This document shows positions 1 through 9,600 of a DNA stretch of 64,000 nt, piece by piece. Where the stretch lies: the NCBI GenBank assembly GCA_943788505.1, contig CALSQR010000002.1, positions 124,001 to 188,000 of the forward strand, written 5' to 3'. The stretch comes from an uncultured bacterium (lineage in GTDB: Bacteria > Bacteroidota > Rhodothermia > Rhodothermales > UBA10348). The notes below the pieces were generated by a model, which saw only the letters and a list, made by a program, of their open reading frames with translations, was not told where the DNA came from and made no database searches. Within the stretch, counting starts at the first letter, position 1; the number at the start of each line of letters is the position of its first letter. Both the position numbers and the translations under genes were made by a program.

Positions 1-568
1 CTGTGAGGATAGCCATTGCCAGCCCCCCAATAGTGCCCTCCCATGTCTTGTTAGGGGAGGTTTCCGGAGCGAATTTGTGCTTGCCAATCGTCTTACCCGT
101 GTAATACGCGCCGGAATCGGTAGCCCAGATCAAAACGAAGAGCAAGAGGATCAAGAGGAAGGATTCGTTCTCAGGAAGCATCTCGGAAGCCGTCCATCGA
201 ATGTCGATTAGAAAGCTTACAAAAAGCACTGGATAAATCACTGAGGCTACTGCTCCGGTAAATCGTCCAACTGCGTCTTCGACTTTTCCTCGAAGGGTTC
301 CTATTGCAAGCAGCAACAGGGCTCCGACAAGAAACGGCGGCCACGTATCAATCAGAAATCGACTCATCACGGCGCCGCCTGCCAGAAGTGGTAGCAGAGT
401 CTCTACGTTAGGTCCAGTCTTACGGATTAGCCGCAGCATTTCCCACTGACCTGCGAGGGCAACAATCGTAATGAATCCAAAAAAGAGCCAATTGCCTTGC
501 CATAAGGCAATGAGCACGAGTGGAATGCCAACAACCGCCGTAAGAATGCGAGAAACTCCTTGTGTCAT
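1..568 (-). CDS. cdsA: Phosphatidate cytidylyltransferase, C-terminus cut by window edge
   Basis: CdsA makes CDP-diacylglycerol from phosphatidate and CTP at the inner membrane, the branch point for phospholipid synthesis. About 189 codons are present, starting at ATG 566-568. Several hydrophobic membrane segments are followed by ATDSGAYYTGKTIGKHKFAP and then SPNKTWEG, both characteristic of the CdsA family. The C-terminal signature with the metal-binding residues would lie beyond position 1. The start overlaps the stop of the upstream DUF2007 gene (ATGA), so the two are probably co-translated. The family call is firm; completeness cannot be judged here. Confidence 0.93.
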   Translation of the reverse strand, partial: MTQGVSRILTAVVGIPLVLIALWQGNWLFFGFITIVALAGQWEMLRLIRKTGPNVETLLPLLAGGAVMSRFLIDTWPPFLVGALLLLAIGTLRGKVEDAVGRFTGAVASVIYPVLFVSFLIDIRWTASEMLPENESFLLILLLFVLIWATDSGAYYTGKTIGKHKFAPETSPNKTWEGTIGGLAMAILT

Positions 569-921
569 TTGACCTCTCCCGTTCCATTGTCTGCGTTTGC
601 CTCTGCTCGCTCATCCTGATCCCTGACTACTTCTTTCGATGGGTTTTCGGGGTCCGCTGCGAGCGCGATTCTGTCCAGTTCCTCACCAGAAGGGACCTCT
701 GCTGAAAGAAGAGAGATTGCTTCCTCTTGTCTTGCTTCAGGCACCATCACGTGAATTCGGGACATTGATCCTTGAGTAAGACTGAAAGACCGGTCCTTTT
801 TCCGCATGATGACGGCTTCAATTCCAGAATCATCCAGTCGATCTCGAACCAAGTCAGCCTCGTAGTCAATACCTGATTGGAATACTTCTACCCATCCGTC
901 TATGTGCTTAGGTTCGTTCAT
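565..921 (-). CDS. DUF2007-family putative signal-transducing protein
   Basis: A 118-residue soluble protein. Residues about 8-75 (WVEVFQSGIDYEADLVRDRL, then an Ile-Glu-Ala-Val strand) match the small alpha/beta DUF2007 fold, whose role is not established. The last 40 residues are acidic and probably disordered. Its ATG overlaps the stop of the CPBP protease gene upstream, and its stop overlaps the start of cdsA, so the three read as one translationally coupled unit. No catalytic motif is visible. The family assignment is by pattern only. Confidence 0.75.
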   Translation of the reverse strand: MNEPKHIDGWVEVFQSGIDYEADLVRDRLDDSGIEAVIMRKKDRSFSLTQGSMSRIHVMVPEARQEEAISLLSAEVPSGEELDRIALAADPENPSKEVVRDQDERAEANADNGTGEVK

Positions 922-1868
922 GCTGAATCTTGGGCTTGGGAATCTGCTGTCGTTGCCTCATCAGGCCACGTTCGAACAGCGATTCGGTGGATGAGCGTGA
1001 CCATCGCGGCTAAAACGAGCGCGGATAGCGCGGTAATTAGGATGGGAAACTCGAATGACTCTACGTCGATGTTGCTTCCTTCTTTCGATGCCATCTTTCC
1101 GAGAACTGCAGCAAACGTGTTGTTCAGAAGATGCACAATGATGGCAGGCCAGAGGCTACGAGTGCGCCACGTTAACCAGGCCATGAATATGCCAAGCAAG
1201 GAAAGAGGAATTGCTTGGGTCAGGCGAAGATGATAGAAACCGAAGATGATGCCTGAAAATAGTATGCCCCCCCAAGCACCAAGCCGGCGCTCTGCCTGAC
1301 GCTGTACAAATCCTCTAAATAGGATTTCTTCGCAAATGGCTGGTGTGAGGGCCAACATAGAAATGGTAAACAAAAGACTGAAGTCCTGCATGAGCACTTG
1401 CTCTATCAAAACCATCTGCCCTTCTTCCATGTCCCTGATCCACTGTGGCCACGGAAGCCCATCAAAGAGAGTAGCCGTCCATTGCACAAGAGGAATAAGC
1501 GCTAGGAGACCAATAACGGCCAGAACGACCATGCCTACTGGTACGCGGCGCAATCGAAGGAAAGAACGCACCGTCGAAGAGTGTAGGCGAGCAAACCAAA
1601 GTCCTGGCAATAGCAGACCAAATATCTGGCCTATTGTATTAGACCAGATGACGATATCGGCATGCTCCGTTAGAAAATCCGATAGACCCGTTTGAGTCAT
1701 CAAATCTGCGAGCGCAACGCCACTCATAATCGTAAATCCGACGAGAACTACAGCGCTGATCCCTTGAAACAGCAAAAACGCTGCCATCAGGCCGAGAACA
1801 GCCGATAACAGCGGAGATAATCCGGCGCGTTCAAGGCGGCCGTCTTTAAGGAAAGTTGCTTCAGACAC
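918..1868 (-). CDS. CPBP-family (Abi/CAAX-like) intramembrane metalloprotease
   Basis: A 316-residue polytopic membrane protein. The CPBP motifs are in order: Glu180-Glu181 with Arg185 in CEEILFRGFVQR, FGFYH with His213, and His246 plus Asn249/Asn250 in VHLLNN. These residues form the glutamate/histidine metal site of CAAX prenyl protease 2-like enzymes. In bacteria such proteins serve in bacteriocin self-immunity, anchor-protein processing or unknown roles, and the substrate here is unknown. The start is GTG at 1866-1868, with no clear ribosome binding site. It is first in the unit with the DUF2007 gene and cdsA. Confidence 0.85.
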   Translation of the reverse strand: MSEATFLKDGRLERAGLSPLLSAVLGLMAAFLLFQGISAVVLVGFTIMSGVALADLMTQTGLSDFLTEHADIVIWSNTIGQIFGLLLPGLWFARLHSSTVRSFLRLRRVPVGMVVLAVIGLLALIPLVQWTATLFDGLPWPQWIRDMEEGQMVLIEQVLMQDFSLLFTISMLALTPAICEEILFRGFVQRQAERRLGAWGGILFSGIIFGFYHLRLTQAIPLSLLGIFMAWLTWRTRSLWPAIIVHLLNNTFAAVLGKMASKEGSNIDVESFEFPILITALSALVLAAMVTLIHRIAVRTWPDEATTADSQAQDSA

Positions 1869-2027
1869 GATGTTTTGAGGTCGATTCCTGGTAGAGAACG
1901 TCCCCCTACGTGAAAGTAGATACCACCATCAGCTAGCATACTGCGTATGCCCGAAGTAGTCAAAACGGCACCTATACACTCCTAGACGTTCCAAATGGAA
2001 CATACGCCGGACCTGCTAAAGTGTCCC

Positions 2028-2843
2028 TCAGGAGAATTCGTAAAGATCGCGACGCAGTCGATTTATAATAGTGCGAAGTCGCGTATACACATATTTGTGA
2101 TTTTCGAATTGCATCACTTTGGCAATCTGCTGGGCTCGCATTCCGTGTTCAAACCGTAGAAGCACCAATAATTGATCTTCAGGATCCAAGTCTTGGATGG
2201 CCTTATTCAGCATCCCAACGCGGTCAGTTTCCTCCATTTCAGTCTGGTCTGGGGCTGGAAGCGACGTAGCAGGAGCAAGCCCCATTTCGGTCAGATCATC
2301 TAGCGAAAGCATCGGACGATTGGCCCGTAAGGCAGCCAGTAGATGCCAACGTTTATTTACGGACAGCATTTCGTCAATTTTGCCAATGGCCTGGTTGACA
2401 TCAGTCAAAGAACAGACTAAATCGTGGCCACCGGAAATCATATCCGAAATTTCGGACTGAGGGACGTGCTCTTGATAGTAATATCGGAATACCAGTTTTT
2501 CGAGAGGGCTTAGTTTCGATATGACCGAATTGGGAACTGACACCATTCGGTTTTTACGAAAACGATCTCGGCAAGCATTTGCTACCACCACAGAAAGCCA
2601 AGGAGTCAACTCGCTATTGACTCGGAAACGGCGAAGTGCCTGATAATCGTTGTGCTGCAATCGCTCGCAAATAGACGTATACGTCTCCATCACTTCATCC
2701 GGGTCGGATAAGAAGCGACGAATCATTCGCAGGATCACCGGGGTGTATTGATCAAGCAAGGTCGAGTACCCCTTAACAGGGTTCACTTTGAATTGCTTGA
2801 TTAGCGCGGTATCGGTCATGCCAATTGGTTTAGTAGTGCGCAT
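2028..2843 (-). CDS. RNA polymerase sigma-70-family factor with a long middle insert
   Basis: About 271 residues from ATG 2841-2843; ATG 2817-2819 is an alternative start. Residues roughly 25-105 resemble sigma region 2, with a Trp-Leu helix in TPWLSVVVANACRDRFRKNR. The last 70 residues resemble region 4, with a helix-turn-helix (MRAQQIAKVMQFENHKYVYT) followed by an Arg-rich helix. Between them lie about 100 residues with no recognisable domain, so it is longer than ordinary ECF factors (about 190). No anti-sigma gene is adjacent and the regulon is unknown. It stands alone between the CPBP operon and the tRNA gene. Confidence 0.7.
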   Translation of the reverse strand: MRTTKPIGMTDTALIKQFKVNPVKGYSTLLDQYTPVILRMIRRFLSDPDEVMETYTSICERLQHNDYQALRRFRVNSELTPWLSVVVANACRDRFRKNRMVSVPNSVISKLSPLEKLVFRYYYQEHVPQSEISDMISGGHDLVCSLTDVNQAIGKIDEMLSVNKRWHLLAALRANRPMLSLDDLTEMGLAPATSLPAPDQTEMEETDRVGMLNKAIQDLDPEDQLLVLLRFEHGMRAQQIAKVMQFENHKYVYTRLRTIINRLRRDLYEFS

Positions 2844-2961
2844 TGGAGGGGCCAATACGTTTTTCCTTTGATGGGCAGAGGAATTGTTAGCACAAACTTT
2901 GAAAGACTTGTGACTTCCCGGAGGAACTCCACTGGCCTTCGAAGCTATATTCCGCCTTCAC

Positions 2962-3035
2962 GCGCTTGTAGCTCAGTTGGATAGAGCGTTGGTTTCCGGT
3001 ACCAAAGGCCGGGGGTTCGAATCCTCCCAAGCGCG
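2962..3035 (+). tRNA. tRNA-Arg (anticodon CCG)
   Basis: A full cloverleaf can be folded. The acceptor stem is GCGCTTG (2962-2968) with CAAGCGC (3028-3034). The D stem is GCTC/GAGC, and the anticodon stem TTGGT/ACCAA holds loop TTCCGGT, with anticodon CCG at 2996-2998. The T arm is GGGGG-TTCGAAT-CCTCC with one G-U pair. The 3' CCA is not encoded. CCG reads the arginine codon CGG. A strong terminator follows 20 bases later, so it is a single-gene unit. Confidence 0.95.
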
Positions 3036-3054
3036 CAACGGCTTTCGCCGATCA

Positions 3055-3103
3055 ACCGTCTGTCGATCTAATCCCGAAGGATTGCATCGCCAGGCGGTTT
3101 TTT
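3055..3103 (+). terminator. Intrinsic terminator of the tRNA-Arg unit
   Basis: ACCGTCTG (3055-3062) pairs with CAGGCGGT (3091-3098), extended inside by CGAT/ATCG and AATCC/GGATT around a CGAA loop. A run of six T follows immediately (3098-3103). It is oriented to end transcription of the tRNA. Confidence 0.85.
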
Positions 3104-3118
3104 AATGCGGTAACCTTA

Positions 3119-3416
3119 TCCAAGAACACATATGCGTCCAGCCGGATAATGCGCATTCTTGGTTCGCAGCCGCAAGGCTGCATCCAAGAGCAAGGCAGGA
3201 TTGATCCACGACGGCTTCTGAAACAGGAGCCACACCCGAACGAAGTGATTCTCGGGTGGGGAGACCTTGGTAAGGCATACCCACCCGTGAGGGGGAGGCC
3301 AGATCGCAAGGGGCCGATCTGGCCAGAGAGGAGGTTCACCGCGTTCGAGGGAGTGAGGCGGATTCAGTCAATGAACTGTCCTGCCCCTTTCCATAATGAT
3401 GCCAGAAAATACCGAA
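3119..3416 (+). ncRNA. Candidate structured RNA of unknown family
   Basis: This stretch holds an exceptional density of helices and no credible protein. Visible helices are GCAGCC-GCAA-GGCTGC (3166-3181) inside TCTTGG/CCAAGA; a long-range helix GGCAGGATTGA (3194-3204) with TCAA (3368-3371) and TCCTGCC (3379-3385); GGCTTCTG-AAA-CAGGAGCC (3213-3231); CCTT-GGT-AAGG (3265-3275); and GGCCAGATCG (3297-3306) with CGATCTGGCC (3315-3324). Mutually exclusive pairings exist: CACCCGA 3233-3239 with TCGGGTG 3252-3258, or CGGGTGGG 3253-3260 with CCCACCCG 3280-3287. An intrinsic terminator follows. I could not match RNase P RNA, tmRNA, SRP RNA, 6S or 5S landmarks. Ends and strand are inferred. Confidence 0.6.
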
Positions 3417-3461
3417 GCCCTCGAATCAACCTGAAATAGCCGATTCGAGGGCTCTAATTTG
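3417..3461 (+). terminator. Intrinsic terminator after the structured RNA
   Basis: A perfect 11-bp stem, GCCCTCGAATC (3417-3427) with GATTCGAGGGC (3442-3452), is followed by TCTAATTT. The T-richness suits plus-strand transcription better than minus, though it may also stop gltP transcription arriving from the other side. The 5' arm can pair instead with TTCGAGGG at 3344-3351 inside the RNA candidate, an antiterminator-like option. Confidence 0.7.
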
Positions 3462-3516
3462 TACGACGTCTCATCTTAGGACGAGATCAGTCTGAGACCG
3501 GATCAATACGAGACAC

Positions 3517-4818
3517 TCAAGCAGGGACGGGAGCCGTCTTGAATTCTCCCTCAGATGCAGCCACAACGGTAGCAACTGTCGCATCCCCTGTCACATTCGT
3601 GACGGTACGGCACATGTCAAGGATTCGGTCCACACCCAGAATAAGAGCGATTCCAGCCGATGGAACTCCTACTGATTCCAGAATGATGACCAGCATGATG
3701 ATCCCGGCTCCTGGAACAGCCGCCGTGCCGATGGAGGCCAACACAGCAGTGAAGACGATCGTGAGCTGAGCGGTCAAGTCCAGATCCATTCCAATCGTCT
3801 GTGCGATGAACACTGCAGCTACCGCTTGATATAGACCCGTTCCATCCATGTTAATGGTCGCACCAAGTGGTAGAACAAACGAGGAGACTTCCTCACTCAC
3901 ACCAAGCTCTTTTTCGACACGCTCCATCGTGACCGGTAGTGTCGCGCCACTCGAGGACGTTGAAAAGGCTACGAGCTGTGCAGGTGCAAGAGCCCGAGCA
4001 ACTTCTCCCCATGTCTTTGGGGTAAAAAATTTGATCATTGACCCATAGGTCAAAAACATATGTACGATTAGGCCGGCAAGTACAACCAGACAGTAGTATC
4101 CGAGCGCTGTAATCAACTCCATTATCTGCCCTAAATCATCGCCCGCAATACTGGTGATCGTATCTGCCATCAGGGCAAAGACTCCGATAGGGGCAAACAA
4201 CATGATGATTTCAACCATGCGGATCACCAGATCATTGAGACTTTCAAATAAGTCGAGCAGTGGCTTGGATTTGTCTTTGGGGATCATCAAAAGACCGATT
4301 CCCGCAAAAATGGCGAAGAAAACGATCTGGAGCATGTTCCGATTACTAGAAGCCGCCTCAAAAAAGTTGCCTGGGACCATATCCACCAATGGTTGGATAG
4401 GACTCTTTTCCGCTCTAGAAGCTGCAGTTTCAACACCTGCTTGGGCCTGATCGGCAAACGTCATTTGCAGTTTTTCCCGCATTTCGTCAGGTACCGTTGC
4501 ACCTGGCTGGAAGAGGTTGACCAGAACGAGCCCAATGATCAGAGCTATGACCGTGGTTCCTATGTAGATCGCGATCGTTTTCCCCCCAATCCGCGACAGT
4601 TTCTTTAAATCTGACAATGATGCCACACCTGTAATGAGAGACGCGAGAACCAGCGGCACGGCAATCAAAAGAAGGAGTCGTAGGAAGATCTGGCCCCAAG
4701 GAGCAATCCAGTCAGATGTGAAACCACTCCAGCCCTGTGCGGCGGCTAATATGCCGAACAAAAGACCCAGAACGAGTCCGATGATGATCTGCCAGTGGAG
4801 TTTGCGGTACCAGGGCAT
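3517..4818 (-). CDS. gltP: Dicarboxylate/amino acid:cation symporter (DAACS family)
   Basis: A 433-residue inner-membrane transporter that takes up C4-dicarboxylates or acidic amino acids with protons or sodium. It shows the two hallmark re-entrant loop motifs, the Ser-rich SSSGATLPVT and LGATINMDGTGLYQ, plus the membrane pattern and length of the GltP/DctA/GltPh family. Start ATG 4816-4818 gives a typical N-terminus (MPWYRKLHWQIIIGLVLG). It lies 141 bases after the DUF5683-like gene on the same strand and faces the structured-RNA terminator. The substrate cannot be fixed from sequence. Confidence 0.93.
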   Translation of the reverse strand: MPWYRKLHWQIIIGLVLGLLFGILAAAQGWSGFTSDWIAPWGQIFLRLLLLIAVPLVLASLITGVASLSDLKKLSRIGGKTIAIYIGTTVIALIIGLVLVNLFQPGATVPDEMREKLQMTFADQAQAGVETAASRAEKSPIQPLVDMVPGNFFEAASSNRNMLQIVFFAIFAGIGLLMIPKDKSKPLLDLFESLNDLVIRMVEIIMLFAPIGVFALMADTITSIAGDDLGQIMELITALGYYCLVVLAGLIVHMFLTYGSMIKFFTPKTWGEVARALAPAQLVAFSTSSSGATLPVTMERVEKELGVSEEVSSFVLPLGATINMDGTGLYQAVAAVFIAQTIGMDLDLTAQLTIVFTAVLASIGTAAVPGAGIIMLVIILESVGVPSAGIALILGVDRILDMCRTVTNVTGDATVATVVAASEGEFKTAPVPA

Positions 4819-4959
4819 GGAGTCAGGGGGTATGATGGTTGATTCTGAGAAGAAGACCCAAGAACGGGCCGATATGACGGCAAGTCAAGACCTTAACAGC
4901 AGTCTGACTAGCTTCCTTTCATTCATGGGCCGTGGAATGCCTTCTACGACCATAAAAAA

Positions 4960-5967
4960 TCAGTTAGATCCCAGTCTAAGAGACATACGTAGTACTGGAA
5001 CAGCGCGCCCATCTGGCTCGAAGGCCATACCCATTGATGTATCCAAACGATCGTTGTGGATCTTAGCACTGACAGCCGCATCAATTCCCGCAATCAAGTG
5101 ATTGAAAATGAACAAAATGGACATTCGGCTGGCTTTCCTCAACAGGTCCTGCGCGTCGGCATGATCCTTTGCATACGAATAGAAGGTGTCGGAGACATTC
5201 GGTTTGGTATCGTTGGGGCCACTTAGTTCAGGATCGATCGCAGCAAGGAACGCACCTTCCGCGTCTTTCCAGTCTGGATAGTCATACCACCCGGGAGCAA
5301 ACTGGAAATACTTCCCGATCAACTCGTAATACTGCTGCTCCGCGAAATTGGGTACCTGATGCGAGAATGCAGCGCCAGTTTCTGGATGAATTGCTTGTCG
5401 TTCAATGGCCTGGATCTGATTGAACATCTGTTGAACAGCCTGCTGATCCGAAGAAGACCACTCGCCAGGATTAGAAAAATCCACACCGGAAATAATATCC
5501 ACAGGCGGCGCGGTTATGCCCGTTGAGTATTCCTCATTCAGGTAGTCACGAAAATCGTTCATCCAACTGGCATACTTGGTTGGACTCCAGTTTTGATGCG
5601 CAAAAGCTCGAAACTCATCTTCTCCATCCAATCCGTCACGCCGCGTGAGGGAATAAGTGGTGATAAGAAAAGCCTCTATTGCTATCGCAATGCCTGCTTT
5701 AACTTTCTGGCGGTTGTAAAGCTGGCCAGCTCCCGGTAGAACGGCCGATGCTCCAAACGCCAATGGAACGCTGCGTCTAGAATTGGCAGCCAAACTACCC
5801 GGGTGCAACATCCGATTACTTTCCATCGCTAGGCCGGGCGCCACGGCAAAGGGTGACAGAATCAACAACCGGATGTCATCAGCCGATGATGGGACTGCCT
5901 GCGAAGTGGCCGTAGATGGGAGGGCCAGCAGGATCAAAACGGTAAGAAGGAATGGAATTCGGTGCAT
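4960..5967 (-). CDS. Secreted DUF5683-like protein
   Basis: 335 residues. A clear N-terminal signal peptide (MHRIPFLLTVLILLALPSTA) is followed at about residues 70-110 by LPGAGQLYNRQKVKAG and a hydrophobic stretch, the pattern of Bacteroidota DUF5683-like envelope proteins. The middle is rich in Tyr, Trp and Gln, and there is a second hydrophobic segment near residue 285. The function is unknown. Its ATG shares one base with the stop of the TlpA gene, so it is probably the last gene of the porU-to-here operon. The domain call is tentative. Confidence 0.65.
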   Translation of the reverse strand: MHRIPFLLTVLILLALPSTATSQAVPSSADDIRLLILSPFAVAPGLAMESNRMLHPGSLAANSRRSVPLAFGASAVLPGAGQLYNRQKVKAGIAIAIEAFLITTYSLTRRDGLDGEDEFRAFAHQNWSPTKYASWMNDFRDYLNEEYSTGITAPPVDIISGVDFSNPGEWSSSDQQAVQQMFNQIQAIERQAIHPETGAAFSHQVPNFAEQQYYELIGKYFQFAPGWYDYPDWKDAEGAFLAAIDPELSGPNDTKPNVSDTFYSYAKDHADAQDLLRKASRMSILFIFNHLIAGIDAAVSAKIHNDRLDTSMGMAFEPDGRAVPVLRMSLRLGSN

Positions 5968-6635
5968 CAGATCAGAGGGACTACAGCTTTCTTGAAGAAC
6001 GAATAATTCCTGTTACCCAGAAGATAGCGTCGAACCACTCCTTCCCTGTCGATGATAAACGAGGATGGGCGGATCACAAAGGCACCTGCAAATGGCGGGG
6101 GTAGTTCCACACCCATTGCAACACGCTTACTGTGCGTTTCGAGTGGAAGCTGCTGCTCGAAATCAACCAAAAGCTGCCTATCCTCGTCCGATACGGATAA
6201 AATGACAAGATCATCAGCATACTCTCGTTGCAACCTGTTTAGGTCTGGAATTTCGTCAAGGCAAGGAGCGCACCATGTCGCCCAAAAATTCAGGATGACC
6301 ACTTTGCCTTCGTAATCCGAGAGATTGCTCTCCTGCTGAGAGTGCACATCTGAAAGCATGAAGTCAGATGCTTCCACCTCGATGATTGCATCTTGGAATG
6401 CACTCTCGGTAGCAACTTGCCCTCCTTGGCCAGGGATGGCTGCCTGATCTGCTTGCCTGCCTACAACCATGAGTCCAATGGCCGAAACGATGAGTAGTAC
6501 CGAAAGGACGGTACCTATCCATTCCATCGAATCCCTAGATGCCTCAGGGTCTCGACCGGAATGCAACATCCTGAGGAAGACAAGGCCCACGACGATCATT
6601 ACGATCCCCATTCCATAGATCACTGTTGCGTTCAT
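5967..6635 (-). CDS. TlpA/ResA-like membrane-anchored thiol-disulfide oxidoreductase
   Basis: 222 residues. Two N-terminal transmembrane segments (about 5-22 and 40-58) precede a periplasmic thioredoxin fold. The redox motif WCAPC is in NFWATWCAPCLDEIPDLNRL (Cys122, Cys125), and the later PPPFAGAFVIRPSSFIIDRE includes the usual cis-Pro region. Such proteins reduce or oxidise exported proteins, for example in cytochrome c maturation. It sits 56 bases after a large secreted metallopeptidase gene and overlaps the next gene. In this operon a role in handling disulfides of secreted proteins is an inference. Confidence 0.88.
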   Translation of the reverse strand: MNATVIYGMGIVMIVVGLVFLRMLHSGRDPEASRDSMEWIGTVLSVLLIVSAIGLMVVGRQADQAAIPGQGGQVATESAFQDAIIEVEASDFMLSDVHSQQESNLSDYEGKVVILNFWATWCAPCLDEIPDLNRLQREYADDLVILSVSDEDRQLLVDFEQQLPLETHSKRVAMGVELPPPFAGAFVIRPSSFIIDREGVVRRYLLGNRNYSFFKKAVVPLI

Positions 6636-6691
6636 TATGAGGCCTTTTATTGTTTACGATCGTCCTGCTTGAAAAGAGTGCGCGGATTCAA

Positions 6692-9600
6692 TCAAAACTG
6701 ATCAAAACCGAACAGCAATCCTAGGTGCCACTGCCAATCATGGCCGTAGCTCACACTCCGCTCACCATCTGGAGTTACAAATCCTTCGTCTAGCTCGAAA
6801 TCAAACTGATCGAGGCCGTACGTGGCACTGACAAAAAGGGCAGTAGGAAGCAAGTAAAACGACTCAATACCGAATCGGATCTCTGCTCCGACGTCTTTCT
6901 TAGCCGAGGACATTCCAGGCCATTCGCCTGACCAAGCCATGGCTGCATCCGCGTACAAGCGTAAATACACTTTATCCAGATACGTAAAGAAGGCGTGCCG
7001 ATTCGCATGTGTAACCAAAGGGACGATCCAAGATGCCTGAGCCCATAGCGTTTCATTTCCTCCCAATGCATAGAAGGGATACCCACGAGCACCCGTCAGA
7101 CCGCCGACATAATCACCGTAGAAATCGTCCTTTTCCTTACCAAGAATCGTACTAGCGCGCATGCGATATCCTACACCGTGCGTTCCACTCCCTCTCCAGT
7201 CTCCAAGCTTGAATCCACCTCGTGCATTCAATGAAAGCCGGTTAACTCTACTGGTTTCATATACAGGCTGCAGCACGCCATCCTCAACATCAAAGGTATT
7301 CAGGAGCCGTCCTTGCTCCGTATCAAACTCCAGTTCAGCTCTAAGGCCTTCTGGAATGACGTCCATGTTTCGATGGGCGCTAAACGACTCAAATGTCATT
7401 CTAGCCGTCCAAGCCCGACCAATGAAATACCGTGACGAGCTCGAAGGGACGCTCTGCTGCAATTCGCGAGAAAAGAATCCTTTCGTTTTAACCCGGTAGG
7501 GGCTGTAGCGATAACCAACTTCTCCGAGAAGCACTCGGCTAATCTTACTGCGAGCGCGGAAGTCGACCTCCCACAGATTGTAGGAGAGATCAGAGTAGGT
7601 CGTCTCAGGATAACAGGCGGTACAAGGAAATTCCTCGATGTTCAAACCGTTCTCAACGCTTCGGCGAATATTGAAGACCTGCGCCGAAAGATGAGGTGAC
7701 CATCGACCTGAAAGAAAGGGGAGGCCACGCGAGTAATCGACCTGCAGGAACGCATCCCGCTCCATATCGAGCAGGTTTGACGGAGAGAAAAAATCCCCTA
7801 GCGATTCTGCGTCCGATGAACCAGGACCGACAAGCATTCCACCAAAGAAGCTCATTCCGCCTAGGACCTCTCTAGTTGAGGCATACATCCCAAATTTGGT
7901 GTTCCTCCAGACTGTTTCTCCTCTCGTCCGATCTTTCAGGCGTACGTCCATTCTACTGCGCTTTCGCGATACGTACTGATCGACTCTGAGTACGGGAAAA
8001 AAGCTGAACGAGGTAAAGACAGGGTCGTAGGAAACAGACTGAGCCTCGAACTCCTCGGACGTGAAGGCTCGCACGTCTGCGTCCGAATCACTATCGCCTG
8101 GCGATCCAGGTAGTGAATCTGGATTTGTCGATTGATCGAACCGACTAAGAAACGGGGGTGGCTCGTACGGGGTAGGCGTCACACTCGCTACAGGAGCCAT
8201 TATCGAGGCAATCTTGTAGCCTTCGGATGTGAATCTTGAATAGACAATTCGTCCATCACTAGTGGACTGTCCCATGAAGGCCCCTCCACGCTCGTTGCTC
8301 AGCGCGTTCACCGTTCCATCTTCTTCAAGACGATACAAATTGTATATACCAGATCGATCGCTGGAAAAAATGAGCCGACCGAGGGGATCGAACGAAGGAT
8401 TACGATCATCTTGAGGCCCGTCCAAAACGGATTCAATGACCCCATCGCTAACATGAACTCGGTGAATGTCGCGTCCATGATCGCGGGAACGACCGAAGTA
8501 TACCCACTGACCATCAGGACTCCAGACGGGATCGGTAACCTGCGTACCATCCGAAAAGAATGTCAATTCCGACACTGCACTAGCATCTATTGGCTCTGCT
8601 CCAGGCTCTGGAATTGAGGCCATAGCCAGATTGGTTGTTCCATCTCCTTGCGTGACGAATACCATGCGGCTGCCATCTGGGCTCACCTTTGGAGAGGACG
8701 CCCTTAATCCACGCGTTAGACGCTCCTTCTCGGTGGTTTCAATATTGACACGGTAAAGATCTAGCACCAGATACCCTTCACTGGTGTCGCGCGTGCGGGG
8801 AAATATGATGGACGCCCCATCAGCCGACCACGATACCGACCCAGCCACGGAGGAGACCAGCTTGTGCCCCAGAGAACAGGTATAACCGGATAGTAAGCCA
8901 AGATCGTCTTCGCCCAGAAGAAGCCTGGCCGTTGACGGGTCATCTAGCTCTTTTAGCCAGATACCAGAACGTGAGTAGTCTTCGCCTCGGTTTGATACAT
9001 AGGCTAGCGTCTTGCCATCAGGAGAAAGCGTTGGCCAGTAGTTGTGAAACCCTTCCTTTTCTATTAGTACGGCTGAGGATTCATCCGGAGCATGTTCGTG
9101 GTACCAGGTGTCCAACAAGGCCATCCAGTCTGCATACAATTCCTCTCCTCGGATGCCGAATGCATCTTTCGCGGCCTGTTTGAAATTCCAGTTACCCCAC
9201 TGCCCCAGCGCCGCACTAATTTTTTGTAGGCCTTCTTCTCCAAAACGATCTGCGATGTATCGAGAAAAGGCAAAACCATGATTATAGACCGATTCTCGCA
9301 TCATACTATTGTGCGAGTAGAATCCTCCCATCTCAACCAAATCATGCTGCCTGCCGTCCAGAACTTCCGTGCGTAGCAACATATCCCTGTGGGCATCCCA
9401 TCTATCATAATCCAGGTCGGCTCGCTGGAACTGGGCCGTACCCTCAGCCAGCCAAGCAGGATTATTCAAAACAGGCATTGGGTAGGACGCAATAATGTTT
9501 GGAAACCCATAGAGCACGTCAGGGCGCCGAACAGTTTCGTAGTCCAGATACTGCAGGTATACAAACGGAAGTCGGCGTGAAGCCTTCATGGTTTTCTGCA

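Noticed and set aside
3149-3439. Open frames on both strands over the structured RNA region (up to 96 codons)
   Set aside because: No recognisable domain, no ribosome binding site, and composition dictated by hairpin arms; the RNA reading explains the region better.
3104-3461. Identity as RNase P RNA, tmRNA, SRP RNA or 5S rRNA
   Set aside because: The conserved landmarks (GAGGAAAGTC-type core, tRNA-like ends with tag frame, SRP tetraloop region, 5S CCGAAC...GAAGT context with correct arms) are not found; 6S RNA cannot be excluded but the branched fold does not fit well.
4634-5101. 155-codon plus-strand frame spanning gltP 5' end and the gap after it
   Set aside because: It runs antisense into two supported genes and its translation lacks any domain or signal.
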